Positions 5,772 through 6,216 of a stretch of 6,216 nucleotides of DNA are shown in pieces. Position 1 is the first letter of the stretch. The number at the start of each line of letters is the position of its first letter. The notes beneath the pieces are model-generated. The model was not told the origin of the DNA. It ran no database searches and saw only the letters and a program-made list of their open reading frames with translations. The DNA comes from Chitinophagales bacterium (GTDB lineage Bacteria; Bacteroidota; Bacteroidia; Chitinophagales; UBA2359). Location of the stretch: assembly GCA_020629335.1 (NCBI GenBank), contig JAHDDN010000329.1:1-6216 (forward strand), read 5' to 3'. The position numbers and the translations under genes are program-made.

Positions 5772-6216
5772 ATGCACCAAAACAAAAATCACCAACTAGG
5801 CTTAGGTACTGCCTCTATAGGCCGCCCTTTGTATATCAATATTAAGCAGGAAAAGACTTTGGGGCATTTTTCTAAACAAGACTTTATCATTAATGGAATT
5901 AATGTATTGAATATAGCCTACGAGCAAGGTATTCGATATTTTGATACTGCTCCAGGATATGGTATGGCCGAACAAATCCTCATTGATTGGTTAAGGGAGA
6001 AAGATGATTCCAATATAGAGGTCGCTACGAAGTGGGGATATACATATGTGGCTAATTTCGACCCCGCTGCTACACAGCATGAAATAAAAGAACACTCCTT
6101 AGAAAAACTCAATGAGCAATGGGAGCAATCAAAAAATCTATTGCCATTTCTTAAAATCTACCAAATTCATTCTGCCACTTTAGAAACGGGTGTTTTAGAT
6201 AATCAAGCCATACTCC
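5772..6216 (+). CDS. Aldo/keto reductase, N-terminal part (cut by window end)
   Basis: The first 148 codons of a predicted NAD(P)H-dependent oxidoreductase with a TIM-barrel fold that reduces carbonyl compounds; the substrate is not predictable. The frame starts at the ATG at 5772 (MHQNKNHQLGLGTASIGRP) and stays open to the last base. The catalytic tetrad of the family is in place: Asp58 in RYFDTAPGYG, Tyr63 in the same motif, Lys87 in VATKWGY and His133 in YQIHSAT. The GLGTASIG opening is the usual first strand. The rest of the barrel and the cofactor-binding C-terminus lie beyond the window. The start is 1 bp after the HigA stop codon, so expression may be coupled to the antitoxin. Alternatively the toxin-antitoxin module may have inserted just upstream and displaced the gene's own promoter. 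Confidence 0.92.
   Translation, partial: MHQNKNHQLGLGTASIGRPLYINIKQEKTLGHFSKQDFIINGINVLNIAYEQGIRYFDTAPGYGMAEQILIDWLREKDDSNIEVATKWGYTYVANFDPAATQHEIKEHSLEKLNEQWEQSKNLLPFLKIYQIHSATLETGVLDNQAIL

Noticed and set aside
5918..6112. 64-codon minus-strand frame
   Set aside because: It is antisense to the aldo/keto reductase, whose catalytic residues are visible on the plus strand.
1..6216. CRISPR array, tRNA or rRNA gene
   Set aside because: No regularly spaced direct repeats, no cloverleaf-like segment and no rRNA-like conserved stretch was seen in the intergenic regions.

Overview
The window looks like part of a Bacteroidota chromosome, probably a marine Cytophagales-type organism. The DNA is AT-rich, there are no Shine-Dalgarno motifs, and several spacers carry the Bacteroidota -7 box TAnnTTTG. 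A TamL-type outer-membrane lipoprotein sits next to a SpoU-family RNA methyltransferase. The taxonomic placement is inferred from gene style, not from a database match.

Layout. Bases 1-130 hold a perfect 13-bp GC-rich hairpin at the left edge and a leftward-facing promoter candidate. Bases 130-882 (minus) encode a SpoU/TrmH-family rRNA or tRNA 2'-O-methyltransferase. Only 11 bp away and divergent, bases 894-3203 (plus, TTG start) encode a BamA/TamA-superfamily lipoprotein (TamL-like), intact from lipobox to C-terminal beta-signal. Right at its stop codon is a 158-bp imperfect palindrome (3204-3361) flanked by the 4-bp direct repeat CTAA, which looks like a MITE-type insertion. After an AT-rich spacer with a promoter candidate comes a secreted TPR-repeat protein (3629-4834). 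It is followed by a short GC-rich block (about 4866-5113, near 52% GC against roughly 27% in sampled lines of the TPR gene) with no credible gene. This block abuts the remains of a HigB-type toxin gene that has lost its N-terminal part (5115-5387), an intact HigA-type antitoxin (5393-5770) and, 1 bp later, the start of an aldo/keto reductase (5772 to the window end).

Reading of the whole. The two ends are ordinary housekeeping or envelope genes. The 3204-5770 segment looks like an accessory zone in which small repeats, an AT-rich TPR gene and a damaged toxin-antitoxin module have accumulated. The most notable observations are the palindromic element duplicating the tamL stop codon and the orphaned antitoxin beside a toxin broken next to a GC-rich repeat-like block. 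No clearly new multi-gene system is visible; the possible novelty lies in the non-coding elements.
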